Shown: positions 46,256 to 56,220 of the stretch, in pieces | How the letters are laid out: each line of letters opens with the position of its first letter | Numbering within the stretch: position 1 is the stretch's first letter | Source of the DNA: Vibrio penaeicida | GTDB lineage: Bacteria > Pseudomonadota > Gammaproteobacteria > Enterobacterales > Vibrionaceae | NCBI RefSeq assembly: GCF_019977755.1 | Contig: NZ_AP025144.1 | Location: 868,001 to 932,000 of the forward strand | Direction of reading: 5' to 3' | Length of the DNA stretch: 64,000 bases | The notes under the pieces: model-generated | Told to the model about the DNA's origin: nothing | Seen by the model: the letters and a program-made list of their open reading frames with translations, nothing else | Database searches by the model: none | Translations under genes and position numbers: made by a program

Positions 46256-47033
46256 TAACGATAGCATTAAAAAGACGCTGGGTGTTGTTGTCGGATTGAG
46301 CTTGGTTTGTTCAATCGTCGTATCAACAGCAGCCGTAGGTCTACGTGGTCAACAGAAGGCAAATGCTGTTCTGGATAAGCAAAGCAAGATTGTTGAAGTT
46401 GCAGGCTACCAAGCCAGCAGCCCAGCTGAAGTTCGTGAACTGTTTGGTGAAAAAATCGAACCTCGCTTGGTTGATTTCAACACGGGTGAATACGTTCAGG
46501 AAACTGAAGACGGTTTAACTGCTTCAAATTACGATCAGCGTAAAGCCTCTAAAGATCTTTCTCAGTCGATCAAACTGACGTCTGAAGACGACAAAGCAAA
46601 GATCCTTCGTCGTGCAAACTTAGGAACGGTTTACCTAGTTAAAGATGGCGGTGACTTTTCTAAAGTTATTATCCCTGTCCATGGAACTGGTCTATGGTCA
46701 ATGATGTACGCATTCGTTGCTGTTGAAACTGACGGTAACACAGTGTCGGGTATTACTTACTACGAGCAAGGTGAAACTCCTGGTCTTGGTGGTGAGGTTG
46801 AAAACCCAACTTGGCGTGCACAGTGGGTAGGTAAGAAACTATTCGACGAAAACCACCAGCCAGCAATCAAGGTTGTTAAAGGTGGCGCACCAGCCGGTTC
46901 TGAGCACGGTGTTGATGGTCTATCTGGCGCAACACTAACTGGTAACGGTGTTCAGGGTACATTCGACTTCTGGCTGGGTGAGAAGGGCTTTGGTCCATTC
47001 CTAGCTAAAGTTCGTGACGGAGGTCTGAACTAA
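46245..47033 (+). CDS. nqrC: Na+-NQR subunit C
   Basis: 262 residues with one N-terminal membrane helix ([22 protein letters not shown]). The FMN-acceptor motif [12 protein letters not shown] near residue 223 fits the ApbE target D-x-x-[ST]-G-A-T. It starts inside nqrB by 11 bp, and its stop overlaps nqrD by 1 bp, so translation is tightly coupled. Confidence 0.97.
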   Translation: MASSNDSIKKTLGVVVGLSLVCSIVVSTAAVGLRGQQKANAVLDKQSKIVEVAGYQASSPAEVRELFGEKIEPRLVDFNTGEYVQETEDGLTASNYDQRKASKDLSQSIKLTSEDDKAKILRRANLGTVYLVKDGGDFSKVIIPVHGTGLWSMMYAFVAVETDGNTVSGITYYEQGETPGLGGEVENPTWRAQWVGKKLFDENHQPAIKVVKGGAPAGSEHGVDGLSGATLTGNGVQGTFDFWLGEKGFGPFLAKVRDGGLN

Positions 47034-47665
47034 TGTCTAGTGCAAAAGATATTAAAAAGAGTGTCTTAGCGCCAGTATTGGATAATAACCCAATCGCGCT
47101 TCAGGTACTTGGTGTGTGTTCTGCACTAGCAGTAACCACCAAACTAGAAACAGCGTTTGTAATGACACTTGCGGTTATTTTCGTAACGGCACTGTCAAAC
47201 TTCTTTGTTTCTCTGATCCGTAACCACATTCCAAACAGTGTTCGTATTATCGTACAGATGGCGATCATTGCTTCTTTGGTAATCGTGGTAGACCAAATCC
47301 TAAAAGCTTACTTATACGATATCTCTAAGCAGTTGTCTGTATTCGTTGGTCTGATCATTACAAACTGTATCGTAATGGGTCGTGCAGAAGCATTTGCTAT
47401 GAAATCTGCACCTCTACCGTCTTTAATTGATGGTATTGGTAACGGTCTTGGTTACGGTTTTGTACTGATTACAGTTGGTTTCTTCCGCGAGCTATTTGGT
47501 AGCGGTAAGCTATTTGGTATGGAAGTACTTCCGCTGGTAAGTAATGGCGGTTGGTACCAACCAAACGGTCTAATGCTTCTGGCACCATCTGCATTCTTCT
47601 TGATCGGTTTCCTAATCTGGGCGATCCGTGTGTTCAAGCCAGAACAAGTAGAAGCGAAGGAGTAA
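47033..47665 (+). CDS. nqrD: Na+-NQR subunit D
   Basis: 210 residues, six hydrophobic helices. It belongs to the NqrD/RnfE family ([22 protein letters not shown], then [15 protein letters not shown]). Together with NqrE it forms the inverted-repeat membrane core that binds an intramembrane iron-sulfur cluster. The gene starts at the last base of nqrC. Confidence 0.96.
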   Translation: MSSAKDIKKSVLAPVLDNNPIALQVLGVCSALAVTTKLETAFVMTLAVIFVTALSNFFVSLIRNHIPNSVRIIVQMAIIASLVIVVDQILKAYLYDISKQLSVFVGLIITNCIVMGRAEAFAMKSAPLPSLIDGIGNGLGYGFVLITVGFFRELFGSGKLFGMEVLPLVSNGGWYQPNGLMLLAPSAFFLIGFLIWAIRVFKPEQVEAKE

Positions 47666-47672
47666 GGTCGTC

Positions 47673-48269
47673 ATGGAACATTATATTAGTCTGCTAGTTA
47701 AATCGATTTTCATCGAAAACATGGCACTGTCTTTCTTCTTGGGTATGTGTACATTCCTTGCGGTATCCAAGAAAGTTAAGACTTCTTTTGGCTTAGGTGT
47801 CGCTGTTGTCGTAGTACTTACTATCGCAGTACCAGTAAACAACTTGGTTTACAACCTTGTGCTTAAAGAGAACGCTCTGGTTGAAGGTGTTGACCTGAGC
47901 TTCCTGAACTTCATTACCTTCATTGGTGTAATTGCAGCATTGGTACAGATTCTAGAGATGGTTTTAGACCGTTTCTTCCCACCTCTGTACAACGCACTGG
48001 GTATTTTCCTTCCGTTGATCACAGTTAACTGTGCAATCTTCGGTGGTGTATCTTTCATGGTGCAGCGTGATTACAACTTTGCTGAGTCCGTCGTGTACGG
48101 TTTCGGTTCTGGTGTAGGTTGGATGCTTGCTATCGTTGCGTTAGCAGGTATTCGTGAGAAGATGAAGTACTCAGACGTTCCTCCAGGTTTACGTGGTCTT
48201 GGTATCACATTTATCTCTGTAGGTCTGATGGCACTGGGCTTCATGTCATTCTCTGGTGTTCAACTGTAA
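47673..48269 (+). CDS. nqrE: Na+-NQR subunit E
   Basis: 198 residues, six helices. It belongs to the NqrE/RnfA family ([21 protein letters not shown], then [16 protein letters not shown]). It pairs with NqrD in the membrane core. It lies 7 bp after nqrD and 17 bp before nqrF. Confidence 0.96.
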   Translation: MEHYISLLVKSIFIENMALSFFLGMCTFLAVSKKVKTSFGLGVAVVVVLTIAVPVNNLVYNLVLKENALVEGVDLSFLNFITFIGVIAALVQILEMVLDRFFPPLYNALGIFLPLITVNCAIFGGVSFMVQRDYNFAESVVYGFGSGVGWMLAIVALAGIREKMKYSDVPPGLRGLGITFISVGLMALGFMSFSGVQL

Positions 48270-48286
48270 GGCATAAGGAATAGTCA

Positions 48287-49510
48287 ATGGACATTATTCT
48301 TGGTGTAGTGATGTTTACACTGATTGTTCTAGCCCTAGTTTTGGTTATTTTATTTGCCAAATCTAAGCTAGTACCAACAGGTGACATTACCATTTCCGTA
48401 AACGGCGATCCTGAAAAAGCGATCGTTTCTCAACCAGGTAGCAAGCTGCTAAGTTCTCTTGCTGGCGCTGGTGTATTCGTTTCATCTGCTTGTGGTGGCG
48501 GTGGCTCTTGTGGTCAGTGTCGTGTGAAAGTGAAATCTGGTGGTGGTGACATTCTACCAACAGAACTTGATCACATTACTAAAGGTGAAGCCCGTGAAGG
48601 TGAGCGTCTGGCTTGTCAGGTGGCAGTGAAAACTGACATGGACATCGAGCTTCCAGAAGAAATCTTCGGCGTTAAAAAGTGGGAATGTACGGTTATCTCT
48701 AACGATAACAAAGCGACATTCATCAAAGAACTTAAGATTCAGATCCCTGATGGCGAATCAGTACCTTTCCGTGCTGGTGGTTACATTCAAATCGAAGCGC
48801 CAGTTCACCACGTGAAATACGCTGATTACGATATTCCAGAGGAATACCGTGAAGACTGGGACAAGTTCAACCTGTTCCGCTATGAGTCTAAAGTGAACGA
48901 AGAAACCATTCGTGCTTACTCAATGGCTAACTACCCTGAAGAAGAAGGCATTATTATGTTGAACGTGCGTATCGCTACGCCGCCGCCTAATAATCCTGAT
49001 GTACCACCTGGTATCATGTCTTCGTACATTTGGTCTCTTAAAGAAGGTGACAAGTGTACGATCTCTGGTCCATTTGGTGAATTCTTCGCGAAAGACACGG
49101 ATGCTGAAATGGTATTCGTTGGTGGTGGTGCTGGTATGGCGCCAATGCGTTCGCATATCTTCGATCAGCTTAAGCGTCTGAACTCTAGCCGTAAGATGTC
49201 ATTCTGGTATGGTGCACGTTCTAAGCGTGAGATGTTCTACGTAGAAGATTTTGATGGCCTGCAATCTGAAAACGATAACTTCGTTTGGCACTGTGCTCTA
49301 TCAGATCCAATGCCAGAAGATAACTGGGAAGGTTACACAGGCTTCATCCACAACGTATTGTACGAAAACTACCTGAAGGACCACGATGCTCCTGAAGATT
49401 GTGAGTACTACATGTGTGGTCCACCGATGATGAATGCGGCTGTTATCGGCATGCTGAAAGATCTTGGTGTAGAAGATGAAAACATCCTACTGGATGACTT
49501 CGGTGGCTAA
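48287..49510 (+). CDS. nqrF: Na+-NQR subunit F, NADH-oxidising
   Basis: 407 residues: an N-terminal membrane helix, a [2Fe-2S] ferredoxin domain ([13 protein letters not shown] near residues 70-82 and a later Cys in ERLACQVAV), then FAD-binding ([11 protein letters not shown]) and NADH-binding ([13 protein letters not shown]) domains. It accepts electrons from NADH and feeds the FMN sites of NqrB and NqrC. It is the last structural nqr gene and is followed by a terminator. Confidence 0.97.
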   Translation: MDIILGVVMFTLIVLALVLVILFAKSKLVPTGDITISVNGDPEKAIVSQPGSKLLSSLAGAGVFVSSACGGGGSCGQCRVKVKSGGGDILPTELDHITKGEAREGERLACQVAVKTDMDIELPEEIFGVKKWECTVISNDNKATFIKELKIQIPDGESVPFRAGGYIQIEAPVHHVKYADYDIPEEYREDWDKFNLFRYESKVNEETIRAYSMANYPEEEGIIMLNVRIATPPPNNPDVPPGIMSSYIWSLKEGDKCTISGPFGEFFAKDTDAEMVFVGGGAGMAPMRSHIFDQLKRLNSSRKMSFWYGARSKREMFYVEDFDGLQSENDNFVWHCALSDPMPEDNWEGYTGFIHNVLYENYLKDHDAPEDCEYYMCGPPMMNAAVIGMLKDLGVEDENILLDDFGG

Positions 49511-49532
49511 ACCCATCTAAGTGATTGATTTG

Positions 49533-49562
49533 TGGCTGACTCGTATGAGTCAGCCATTTATT
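49533..49562 (+). terminator. Terminator after nqrF
   Basis: A 10-bp stem TGGCTGACTC / GAGTCAGCCA with a 4-nt loop, followed by TTTATTTTT. It separates the structural genes from the maturation genes apbE and nqrM. Confidence 0.88.
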
Positions 49563-49665
49563 TTTGTAAATCAAGTTGCTACAGAATAGTATCCAGAACA
49601 ACAGACGCTAAAGTATTGGGTATTTTTCTCTATCAACTTAAATAATTATAAGCAGGAGTGAGCAA

Positions 49666-50670
49666 GTGAAATACTGGCTTGTTGTCTTAACTTCCTTATT
49701 GTTTCTAGCCGGTTGTAGCCAGCCGAAAGAACAAATCCACTTATCCGGTCCTACTATGGGAACGACTTACAATATTAAATATATTGAGGTCGATGGTGCG
49801 CCTGCATCTGCCGATATTCAGAAAGAAGTCGATAAATTACTGGAATTAGTGAATGACCAGATGTCGACGTATCGCAAGGATTCAGAGCTTAGTCGTTTTA
49901 ACCAATACAAAGGTAACGAAGCATTTGAGGTTTCCGCTGAAACCGCAATCGTAGTGAAAGAAGCGATTCGCCTGAATGAGCTTACTCGTGGTGCATTGGA
50001 TGTGACTGTTGGTCCTCTCGTTAATTTATGGGGCTTTGGACCAGAAGCTCGACCGGAAGTGGTGCCAAGTGATGAAGAACTGAGTGCACGAAAAGCCATG
50101 ACGGGAATATCACATTTAAGCGCGACTTCTAAGACTCTGACAAAGACACTGCCGGAGCTGTACGTTGACCTTTCTACCATTGCAAAAGGTTGGGGGGTAG
50201 ACGTTGTTGCCAATTATGTTGAGTCGCTAGGCATTCATAATTACATGGTTGAAATTGGTGGTGAGATTCGCTTAAAAGGTGTAAATCAAAGCGAAGAAGC
50301 ATGGCGAATTGCCATTGAAAAGCCTTCAACCACAGAGCGTGCAATTCAAGAAATTATTGAACCTGGTGACATGGCGATTGCTACATCCGGGGACTACCGA
50401 AATTATTTTGAAAAGGATGGTATTCGATACTCGCATATTATCAACCCACAATCAGGAAAGCCGATCGACCATAAAGTGGTCTCGGTGACGGTGCTTCACC
50501 CTTCTAGTATGACAGCTGATGGCTTATCTACTGGTATTATGGTGTTAGGTGAAGACGCTGGTCTGGAAATCGCGAACGAAAATGACCTTGCCGTTATGAT
50601 CATTGTAAAAACAGAGCAAGGGTTCGAAGAAATTTATTCAGACGCATTTAAGAAGTATTTAAATAAATAA
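49666..50670 (+). CDS. apbE: FMN:protein transferase ApbE
   Basis: 334 residues. The lipoprotein signal MKYWLVVLTSLLFLAGC has an LAGC lipobox. The opening LSGPTMGTTYNIKYIEVDG, the segment RGALDVTVGPLVNLWGFGP and the late HIINPQSGKPIDHK are typical. ApbE attaches FMN to threonine of NqrB and NqrC, both encoded just upstream. A ribosome site AGGAG precedes it. Confidence 0.95.
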   Translation: MKYWLVVLTSLLFLAGCSQPKEQIHLSGPTMGTTYNIKYIEVDGAPASADIQKEVDKLLELVNDQMSTYRKDSELSRFNQYKGNEAFEVSAETAIVVKEAIRLNELTRGALDVTVGPLVNLWGFGPEARPEVVPSDEELSARKAMTGISHLSATSKTLTKTLPELYVDLSTIAKGWGVDVVANYVESLGIHNYMVEIGGEIRLKGVNQSEEAWRIAIEKPSTTERAIQEIIEPGDMAIATSGDYRNYFEKDGIRYSHIINPQSGKPIDHKVVSVTVLHPSSMTADGLSTGIMVLGEDAGLEIANENDLAVMIIVKTEQGFEEIYSDAFKKYLNK

Positions 50671-50685
50671 TAGGAGTCGTGAGCA

Positions 50686-50919
50686 ATGGCTACGTTTATC
50701 GTTACATTTGGATTTTTCTTGGCAATTGTCACCGCCATGTCTGTCGGTTACATTTTCCAAAAGAAAGTCGTTAAAGGAAGTTGTGGCGGCTTAGATGCTG
50801 TCGGCATTGATAAAGTGTGTAACTGCCCAGAACCTTGTGATGCGCGTAAAAAGCGTGAAGCACGCGAGGCAATACGCGCTGAAAAAATTGCCGCTTGGGA
50901 AAAAGATAAAATTCTCTAA
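50686..50919 (+). CDS. nqrM: Na+-NQR maturation protein NqrM
   Basis: 77 residues: one membrane helix (residues ~3-22) and a cysteine cluster (GSCGGLDAVGIDKVCNCPEPCD), which is the NqrM (DUF539) pattern. It is needed for assembly of Na+-NQR, apparently by delivering iron to the NqrDE site. It lies 15 bp after apbE and ends in a strong terminator. Confidence 0.93.
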   Translation: MATFIVTFGFFLAIVTAMSVGYIFQKKVVKGSCGGLDAVGIDKVCNCPEPCDARKKREAREAIRAEKIAAWEKDKIL

Positions 50920-50957
50920 GATCTTTAGCTTAAGAAGCAGATAAAGTCGAAGATGTT

Positions 50958-50987
50958 AAAAGCTCAGCCATTGCTGAGCTTTTTTGT
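50958..50987 (+). terminator. Terminator of apbE-nqrM
   Basis: An 11-bp stem AAAAGCTCAGC / GCTGAGCTTTT with a 4-nt loop and a further T run. Confidence 0.9.
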
Positions 50988-51059
50988 TTTCAGAGGGAGG
51001 TGGGGTCGCGCCTATTGTCGTTAGCTAAAGCGGCAAAGACGAAGCTAGAAAGCCAGCAT

Positions 51060-51434
51060 TTAAATCGACGGACTGGTTAGCGTAACAGAGTAGCGCCATG
51101 TTGCCCCATTCTCTGTATTGATTTTCATACGAGCTTTTTTGCCATCGTTTGTACTTAGCGTCAGCGCCGGCAATTCTAAAGAACTTGGAGCACCTTTTTC
51201 ATTACAGGTCACGCTGCCAATCAGCTCGGCATTACCTAAAGAATCTGGCGTTATCTTCGCGAGGAATTTGCAGTTTCCCGATACGGCTGCTCCCCACTCA
51301 TTCGCTTCTAGAAACGCTTCAAAATAGTGGCGTTGACCTTGTTGTTCTAGCGTAATACACGCCTTGTAGTCAAAATTGGCTGCCGCCGGAAAGCTGGCAG
51401 CGACCAATAATAAACACGTCATCTGAATGTTCAT
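51060..51434 (-). CDS. Secreted hypothetical protein
   Basis: 124 residues with a signal peptide (MNIQMTCLLLVAASFPAAA) and three cysteines in the mature part, near residues 26, 55 and 77. Two of them could form a disulfide. The sequence is beta-rich and ends WRYSVTLTSPSI. I do not recognise the family. It starts 9 bp after the AsmA-family gene on the same strand and is probably co-expressed with it. Confidence 0.65.
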   Translation of the reverse strand: MNIQMTCLLLVAASFPAAANFDYKACITLEQQGQRHYFEAFLEANEWGAAVSGNCKFLAKITPDSLGNAELIGSVTCNEKGAPSSLELPALTLSTNDGKKARMKINTENGATWRYSVTLTSPSI

Positions 51435-51443
51435 TCTGCACCT

Positions 51444-54400
51444 TTACTTCTTTATCGGGGTTCCGCGCGAAATCATTTCACACAGGTGGCTTCCATCGCT
51501 ATCAAGCGGTTTTTCAACTAGCCAACGAATCGGTGAAATAACAGGGCTGGTAGTGAAGCGTACAGACGTTTCCAAAATGGCAGAAAATGGCACACTCAAG
51601 TCAAAGTCTTCAAAATTACCGGAAACTTCAATTGGTGTTTGAAGGCTGAATATCTGGGCCGATTTGGGTCTTGGAGCGAGATAAAGATCAAACGTCCTAT
51701 CTGAGTAAGAGGCTGAAAAGTTGCCATTTACTTGAATACGTGTTGTGTCCAATAACAAATCTCGCTGTTGCAAATCACCATTTGTAATATCAAAACCGCC
51801 AGCCACGCAATTCAGAACCGATTCCTGTTCTTTAGTAAAACTAGGCAATATTGCATCGGTAAGATTGACAGCCCAAAGGTCGATTAAGTCCGCTTCAAAC
51901 TCTTGTGGCCAAATAGAAAAACCAATAAACCCATTCGCGTTATTCATAAGACTATCAGGAGTATTGGCCAAACTGGTCAAATTAAAGTAAGTACTGAGAT
52001 TTCCGCCCATATCTGTCTTATTATCGATACGTCTAGCGATGATACCGTAGTCAAAATGATGCACTTGCCCTTGAATCGCAATATCGAACTGGTCTTGCTG
52101 AGCTTCAATTTGTCCAGCCAAAGACACCGAACCACCAGGAATACTGATTTTTAAAGGAGAGACTCGTAATTTTCCGTCCAATAGCGATAGCTTCGCGGAT
52201 GTTGCGCCTAGCCAATCATTACCTGAACGAACATTATTTACCTCTAAACTCATTTCTACATTTGCCCATGATAAGCCTTCAGGGCTGACGATAAGCGGTT
52301 GTGTTGTGCCTTCTTTAACTGTTGGCTTATGATTTGAGGCTTCTTGATTAGTCGCCTTCGGTATCCAAGCTTTCCAGTTGCCAACTTTAAAGTCGTCCAT
52401 TTGAATTAACGATGATGACAGGCTTAGTGCTATATCAGGGCGAGAATATTTCCCTAATGGGCGTAATTGCCCAGTACCAATAAGTTCACTCTCACCAATA
52501 TTGAGGACAAGTTGCTGTAATTGGTATTGAACATCATCTAGCGATAGCTTGGCCGATAAATCGATTGGACCATAAGGCGGAAGCTTGACCCCTGTGAACT
52601 CGTTAAGTCTCTCCAAATTAGGAACAGCCGCGTTTAATTGAAGTTCCAATTGAGTGAAGTCCAGAGGTAGTGCAATGTCCGTTGAGGCTTCAATTTTTAT
52701 GTCACCAAGGGTGAAAAGGAGATTAGCAGGTAAGCTTTCTGAAAGTCTATTGGCTTCTTTTAGAGAAACCGATTGGATGCTCAGCGTTGTTTTTTTATCC
52801 TGTACGAAACCGGTCAATAACAGCTCTGTGTTGAGCTCTGGTCCTGTATGGAAACGTCCTTCTGAGATGCGAATGTCCATCGATTTTCCGGTGTAGATAT
52901 CCGGAATCTTGAGATACCCGCCTTCAAGTAAAGCTTGTACTTGAGTCATCTCCATGAACTCAAGTAACGTTTTCCCTGAAAGCGTTAAGCTTATTCGGGC
53001 ACTATCTAATGCCATATCCATATCATCGGCGATACCAAAGCTTTGGGCGACCGCGGCAATATTTGGTGAGTCAGCTTTAAGGTTAAGCGTTGAGGATATT
53101 TGAGCAGCGTTGATGCTAACAGCAAGATCGCCTGTCATTAGATTGTCGGCGAGGTGCATTGAAAACGGAGCTGGTTTCATAATGCCGTTTCGAAGCTTCC
53201 CCGAAAAGGTGATGTGCTTGAGGCTTTGATTGGACCATCGCATATCACCGACATTTAGGTCGATATCTGCATCGACAATATTAATGTCGTTTCTCAAGAT
53301 TGGAACGGAAAGGTTGACCCCTTGAGTCGGTATGGCTTGTTCTACTTCTGGTAACGTTTCTTCTTGTGCTAGCAATGCGAGTTGATTGAAATCCAATTTG
53401 GAAAAATCAGCATCAATGTCCACAAATGACTGTTTAGTGTCATTTAACCATTTGAGCGCTAACGTCCCTCTACTGTCCATAATACGAAGGTTTTGAGTAG
53501 ACAGTGTCAGCCATTCATTTTGATGTTCCAAGGTCGCATTGAGCTTTAGAGGTCCGCTAGCCCCTGACTGCGTACCTAACCAAGGTGAAAGTTTTGCGAT
53601 ATTCGGGCTCGATATGTCCAGCTTAAATTGGCTACCAACTTGCCAGCGTGTTTCAGGGAGAGAGCCAAACGCGTGAATATTCAGGATCGGGCTGTCTAGT
53701 GTGATGGTCGTTTCCCAATCCCGCTTGTTGATAATATCTGATAGTGCACCCGCTTTAGCTGTGATGGTCGCAGGTACACCTTGGAGGTTACCGCGAATAT
53801 CAACATCGACAGGTTGATTCATTCCTGCTTTAAATCGCGCTTTCTCAATGGCAAAGTTTGCACCTTCTGCCCAAGATATAGCAGCATCATCTAATGCGAA
53901 AGCGAGGTGGCTGTTGTCTATCCATTCCTTAAGTTTGGTGCCTTCAGTTTGGACACTCAGTAACGCACTTTCAAGGTGACCATCCGCTTCTTCAATACCC
54001 GCCAGCCAATGAGCGAGTTCACCAAGTGGGGAGTCTTGAGCACCAAGCTCTATATTTAAAGTTGAAGACCATTTTGTTGCGTCAATTGATGCCTTTCCTC
54101 TGAAAGGAACTTGAGCAATATCAGCAGAAACAGGCGCGTTCAATGTGCCTTTTTCACCAACGACGGCAAGGGATAGATGTTTTATTTCCGTACCGAGACC
54201 TAATATTTCTCCTATGGAGACCGACAGATTGGTTTGGGTAGAGACTAGCCACTGATCAAGAGCTTGTTGTAGTGGGGATTTTTGCTGTGGAGCCGACGCA
54301 TAACCCATCATGTGCTGTTCTGGCTCTGGTTGAAGCCAAGGCTTAAGATCGATCACAGGAATCGTGAGTTTGCCATCAATGGTGTTGATGTCACCAAGTG

Positions 54401-55418
54401 CAATGTCCAGATACCCTTCTGCTTGTGTAATGGGGCTATCCACGTTAAGCGATTTAACGTGCAGTGCACCTTGTTTTGCCGATATATCAGCGGAGATACT
54501 AAGCGGAGCTATATGATAGACATAGAGCCCCAGCAAGGCTTCAATAGGCTGTGTGTCGAGCCAGTCTAATTGGATGTTTGCCGTTGAAAGCGCTTTCCCG
54601 TTTGGTTGAATATTGGAATTGAATTCCAGAGAAGCACCTGCGAAATGACCTTTGATATCAAGGGAGCCTGTTTGGGCATTGAGGATCTTTTCAATTTCAC
54701 CCGTGACACTCAGGTTGTACTCTTGACCTAATGCTGCCCCTTTGGTGTTGAGATGCCAAATTTTATCATCTTTGGTTAAATCAAACTCATCCAGAAACCA
54801 GTCCACATAAGTTTGGGTATTCTGATCTTCGTAAATCACGCTCAAGCTTTTGGCTACGGCTTTCTCGCCGAGTTTGACCGTCCAATGTGTTAGCTTGCTG
54901 TCTGAATTTAAGGGGCTATCTGAATTGTCGCTGCTTTCTGGAGCTGCATTGGTTATCTGGGGAGCAACAGATTCCGCCTGCTTTCCAATTGCCCAGTTTT
55001 CATTGCCATCCATATCTTTTGCTAGATAGAGATGGATCCCTTCCAAATCAATGTAATCAATGAATAGCGTGTTTTCGAATAAGGGGAATATCGCCACTTT
55101 GGCCGAAGCATGCCCCACGCGCAGTAGCGGTTGCCACTCTATTGAAGGAATATTCGCGACTTCAATATTGTTGATTTCCAACTCAGGCCTAAACGATACA
55201 TGAAATCGGATATCACCATCAATTTTGACAGAACGATTGATTTGGCTTTCGAGAATATGGGTGATTTTTTGCTTATGCGGCGTTAGGTTTATGTTGAACC
55301 CAACGGTAAGCGCGATTGCCAGTATGGCGATAAGTGAAAGAAGGGCTATACCCAAATATTTCACGGTACGAAGCAGAACAAATGGCATTTTAGTTTTGGT
55401 TGCTGTTGGCGTATTCAT
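51444..55418 (-). CDS. AsmA-family envelope protein, very long
   Basis: 1324 residues: a short cytoplasmic start, one transmembrane helix (about residues 20-40), then a long chain of beta strands with AsmA-type opening GFNINLTPHKQKITHILESQINRSVKIDGDIRFH. The C-terminal block GFIGFSIWPQEFEADLIDLWAVN resembles the AsmA C-terminal domain. AsmA proteins are now seen as periplasm-spanning bridges for phospholipid transport to the outer membrane (the AsmA, TamB and YhdP group). It is about twice the length of E. coli AsmA (617). A small secreted gene follows after 9 bp. Confidence 0.85.
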   Translation of the reverse strand: MNTPTATKTKMPFVLLRTVKYLGIALLSLIAILAIALTVGFNINLTPHKQKITHILESQINRSVKIDGDIRFHVSFRPELEINNIEVANIPSIEWQPLLRVGHASAKVAIFPLFENTLFIDYIDLEGIHLYLAKDMDGNENWAIGKQAESVAPQITNAAPESSDNSDSPLNSDSKLTHWTVKLGEKAVAKSLSVIYEDQNTQTYVDWFLDEFDLTKDDKIWHLNTKGAALGQEYNLSVTGEIEKILNAQTGSLDIKGHFAGASLEFNSNIQPNGKALSTANIQLDWLDTQPIEALLGLYVYHIAPLSISADISAKQGALHVKSLNVDSPITQAEGYLDIALGDINTIDGKLTIPVIDLKPWLQPEPEQHMMGYASAPQQKSPLQQALDQWLVSTQTNLSVSIGEILGLGTEIKHLSLAVVGEKGTLNAPVSADIAQVPFRGKASIDATKWSSTLNIELGAQDSPLGELAHWLAGIEEADGHLESALLSVQTEGTKLKEWIDNSHLAFALDDAAISWAEGANFAIEKARFKAGMNQPVDVDIRGNLQGVPATITAKAGALSDIINKRDWETTITLDSPILNIHAFGSLPETRWQVGSQFKLDISSPNIAKLSPWLGTQSGASGPLKLNATLEHQNEWLTLSTQNLRIMDSRGTLALKWLNDTKQSFVDIDADFSKLDFNQLALLAQEETLPEVEQAIPTQGVNLSVPILRNDINIVDADIDLNVGDMRWSNQSLKHITFSGKLRNGIMKPAPFSMHLADNLMTGDLAVSINAAQISSTLNLKADSPNIAAVAQSFGIADDMDMALDSARISLTLSGKTLLEFMEMTQVQALLEGGYLKIPDIYTGKSMDIRISEGRFHTGPELNTELLLTGFVQDKKTTLSIQSVSLKEANRLSESLPANLLFTLGDIKIEASTDIALPLDFTQLELQLNAAVPNLERLNEFTGVKLPPYGPIDLSAKLSLDDVQYQLQQLVLNIGESELIGTGQLRPLGKYSRPDIALSLSSSLIQMDDFKVGNWKAWIPKATNQEASNHKPTVKEGTTQPLIVSPEGLSWANVEMSLEVNNVRSGNDWLGATSAKLSLLDGKLRVSPLKISIPGGSVSLAGQIEAQQDQFDIAIQGQVHHFDYGIIARRIDNKTDMGGNLSTYFNLTSLANTPDSLMNNANGFIGFSIWPQEFEADLIDLWAVNLTDAILPSFTKEQESVLNCVAGGFDITNGDLQQRDLLLDTTRIQVNGNFSASYSDRTFDLYLAPRPKSAQIFSLQTPIEVSGNFEDFDLSVPFSAILETSVRFTTSPVISPIRWLVEKPLDSDGSHLCEMISRGTPIKK

Positions 55419-55493
55419 AGCACGTTATACGATGTGTCTGATGTCATATTAGGCGCAAAGGACAATAGCACAGACCCAAGCAAAAATATAAAG

Positions 55494-55547
55494 TTATACC
55501 CAAGTAACCTCACCCTTAGGATCCTATAGAGAGGTTACTTGCGTATA
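55494..55547. repeat. Palindromic repeat between AsmA and MotB-like genes
   Basis: Arms TATAC-CC-AAGTAACCTC and GAGGTTACTT-GC-GTATA can pair over 15 bp with a 2-nt internal mismatch. In the loop lies a perfect 10-bp palindrome TAGGATCCTA (55517-55526). The first 18 nt (55494-55511) are identical to 15552-15569. It looks like a dispersed repeat family. Confidence 0.65.
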
Positions 55548-55573
55548 TGATTGCGACAATGACAGTGTTGCAC

Positions 55574-56218
55574 CTAGTGCCGAGTACTGCGTTTGATGTA
55601 AATGCTAACGCGACGATTGGCTTTCCTCTGAGCAGCGAGCTCTTTTGAATCTGATATTGTTGGGTAGGTATTTGCGTACGCAACAGCGCTCAGTTTTGTT
55701 TTGTCGACTGACAAGGAAATCAGCTGTTTTGTCACCCTGATTGCTCTTGCACCGGAAAGCTCCCAGTTGCTATCGAAATGGTCGTTATGAATAGGTAAGT
55801 CATCTGTATGACCTTCGACGACAATTTCCTTTCCATCCAGGTTTGTGTTTTCTATGGATGACGCAAAAATGGTTAAAAGCCGAACGCCTTCATGACTTAA
55901 CGTTGCAGAACCTTCTTCGTAAAGCGCTTCTGTATCGAAATCTACTTTAATTCCATCAGGCATTTTCGTTAAGGAGATAGGCTCATGTTCAGTTGATTGC
56001 TCTAAGGTTTGAATGAGCTGGGTCATTGGCATCTCGGCTTTTCGGTTCGATAGCGCGCTCCAACTGGCTTTCAGTTCTTCAAACTTGCCTTGATCGATTT
56101 GAGACGTCGCGAGAATAACGATGAAGAAAGTCATCAAAAGTGTAATGAAATCACTGTATGTTACTAGCCAGTCATTTTCTTCTCGGACATCAACACCACT
56201 CTGTCTTCTACGCGGCAT
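55574..56218 (-). CDS. MotB-like stator protein with OmpA domain
   Basis: 214 residues. A short cytoplasmic start (MPRRRQSGVDVREENDWLVT) is followed by one membrane helix, YSDFITLLMTFFIVILATS, with the ion-binding Asp at residue 23, equivalent to PomB Asp24 and MotB Asp32. The OmpA-like domain (residues ~105-214, VEGHTDDLPIHNDHFDSNWE) should bind peptidoglycan. The linker between them is short. MotB-type proteins pair with MotA-type proteins in an ion-driven stator. It starts 2 bp after the MotA-like gene. No flagellar genes lie nearby, and the true flagellar PomB and MotB have more residues (~300). Confidence 0.88.
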   Translation of the reverse strand: MPRRRQSGVDVREENDWLVTYSDFITLLMTFFIVILATSQIDQGKFEELKASWSALSNRKAEMPMTQLIQTLEQSTEHEPISLTKMPDGIKVDFDTEALYEEGSATLSHEGVRLLTIFASSIENTNLDGKEIVVEGHTDDLPIHNDHFDSNWELSGARAIRVTKQLISLSVDKTKLSAVAYANTYPTISDSKELAAQRKANRRVSIYIKRSTRH

Positions 56219-56220
56219 AA

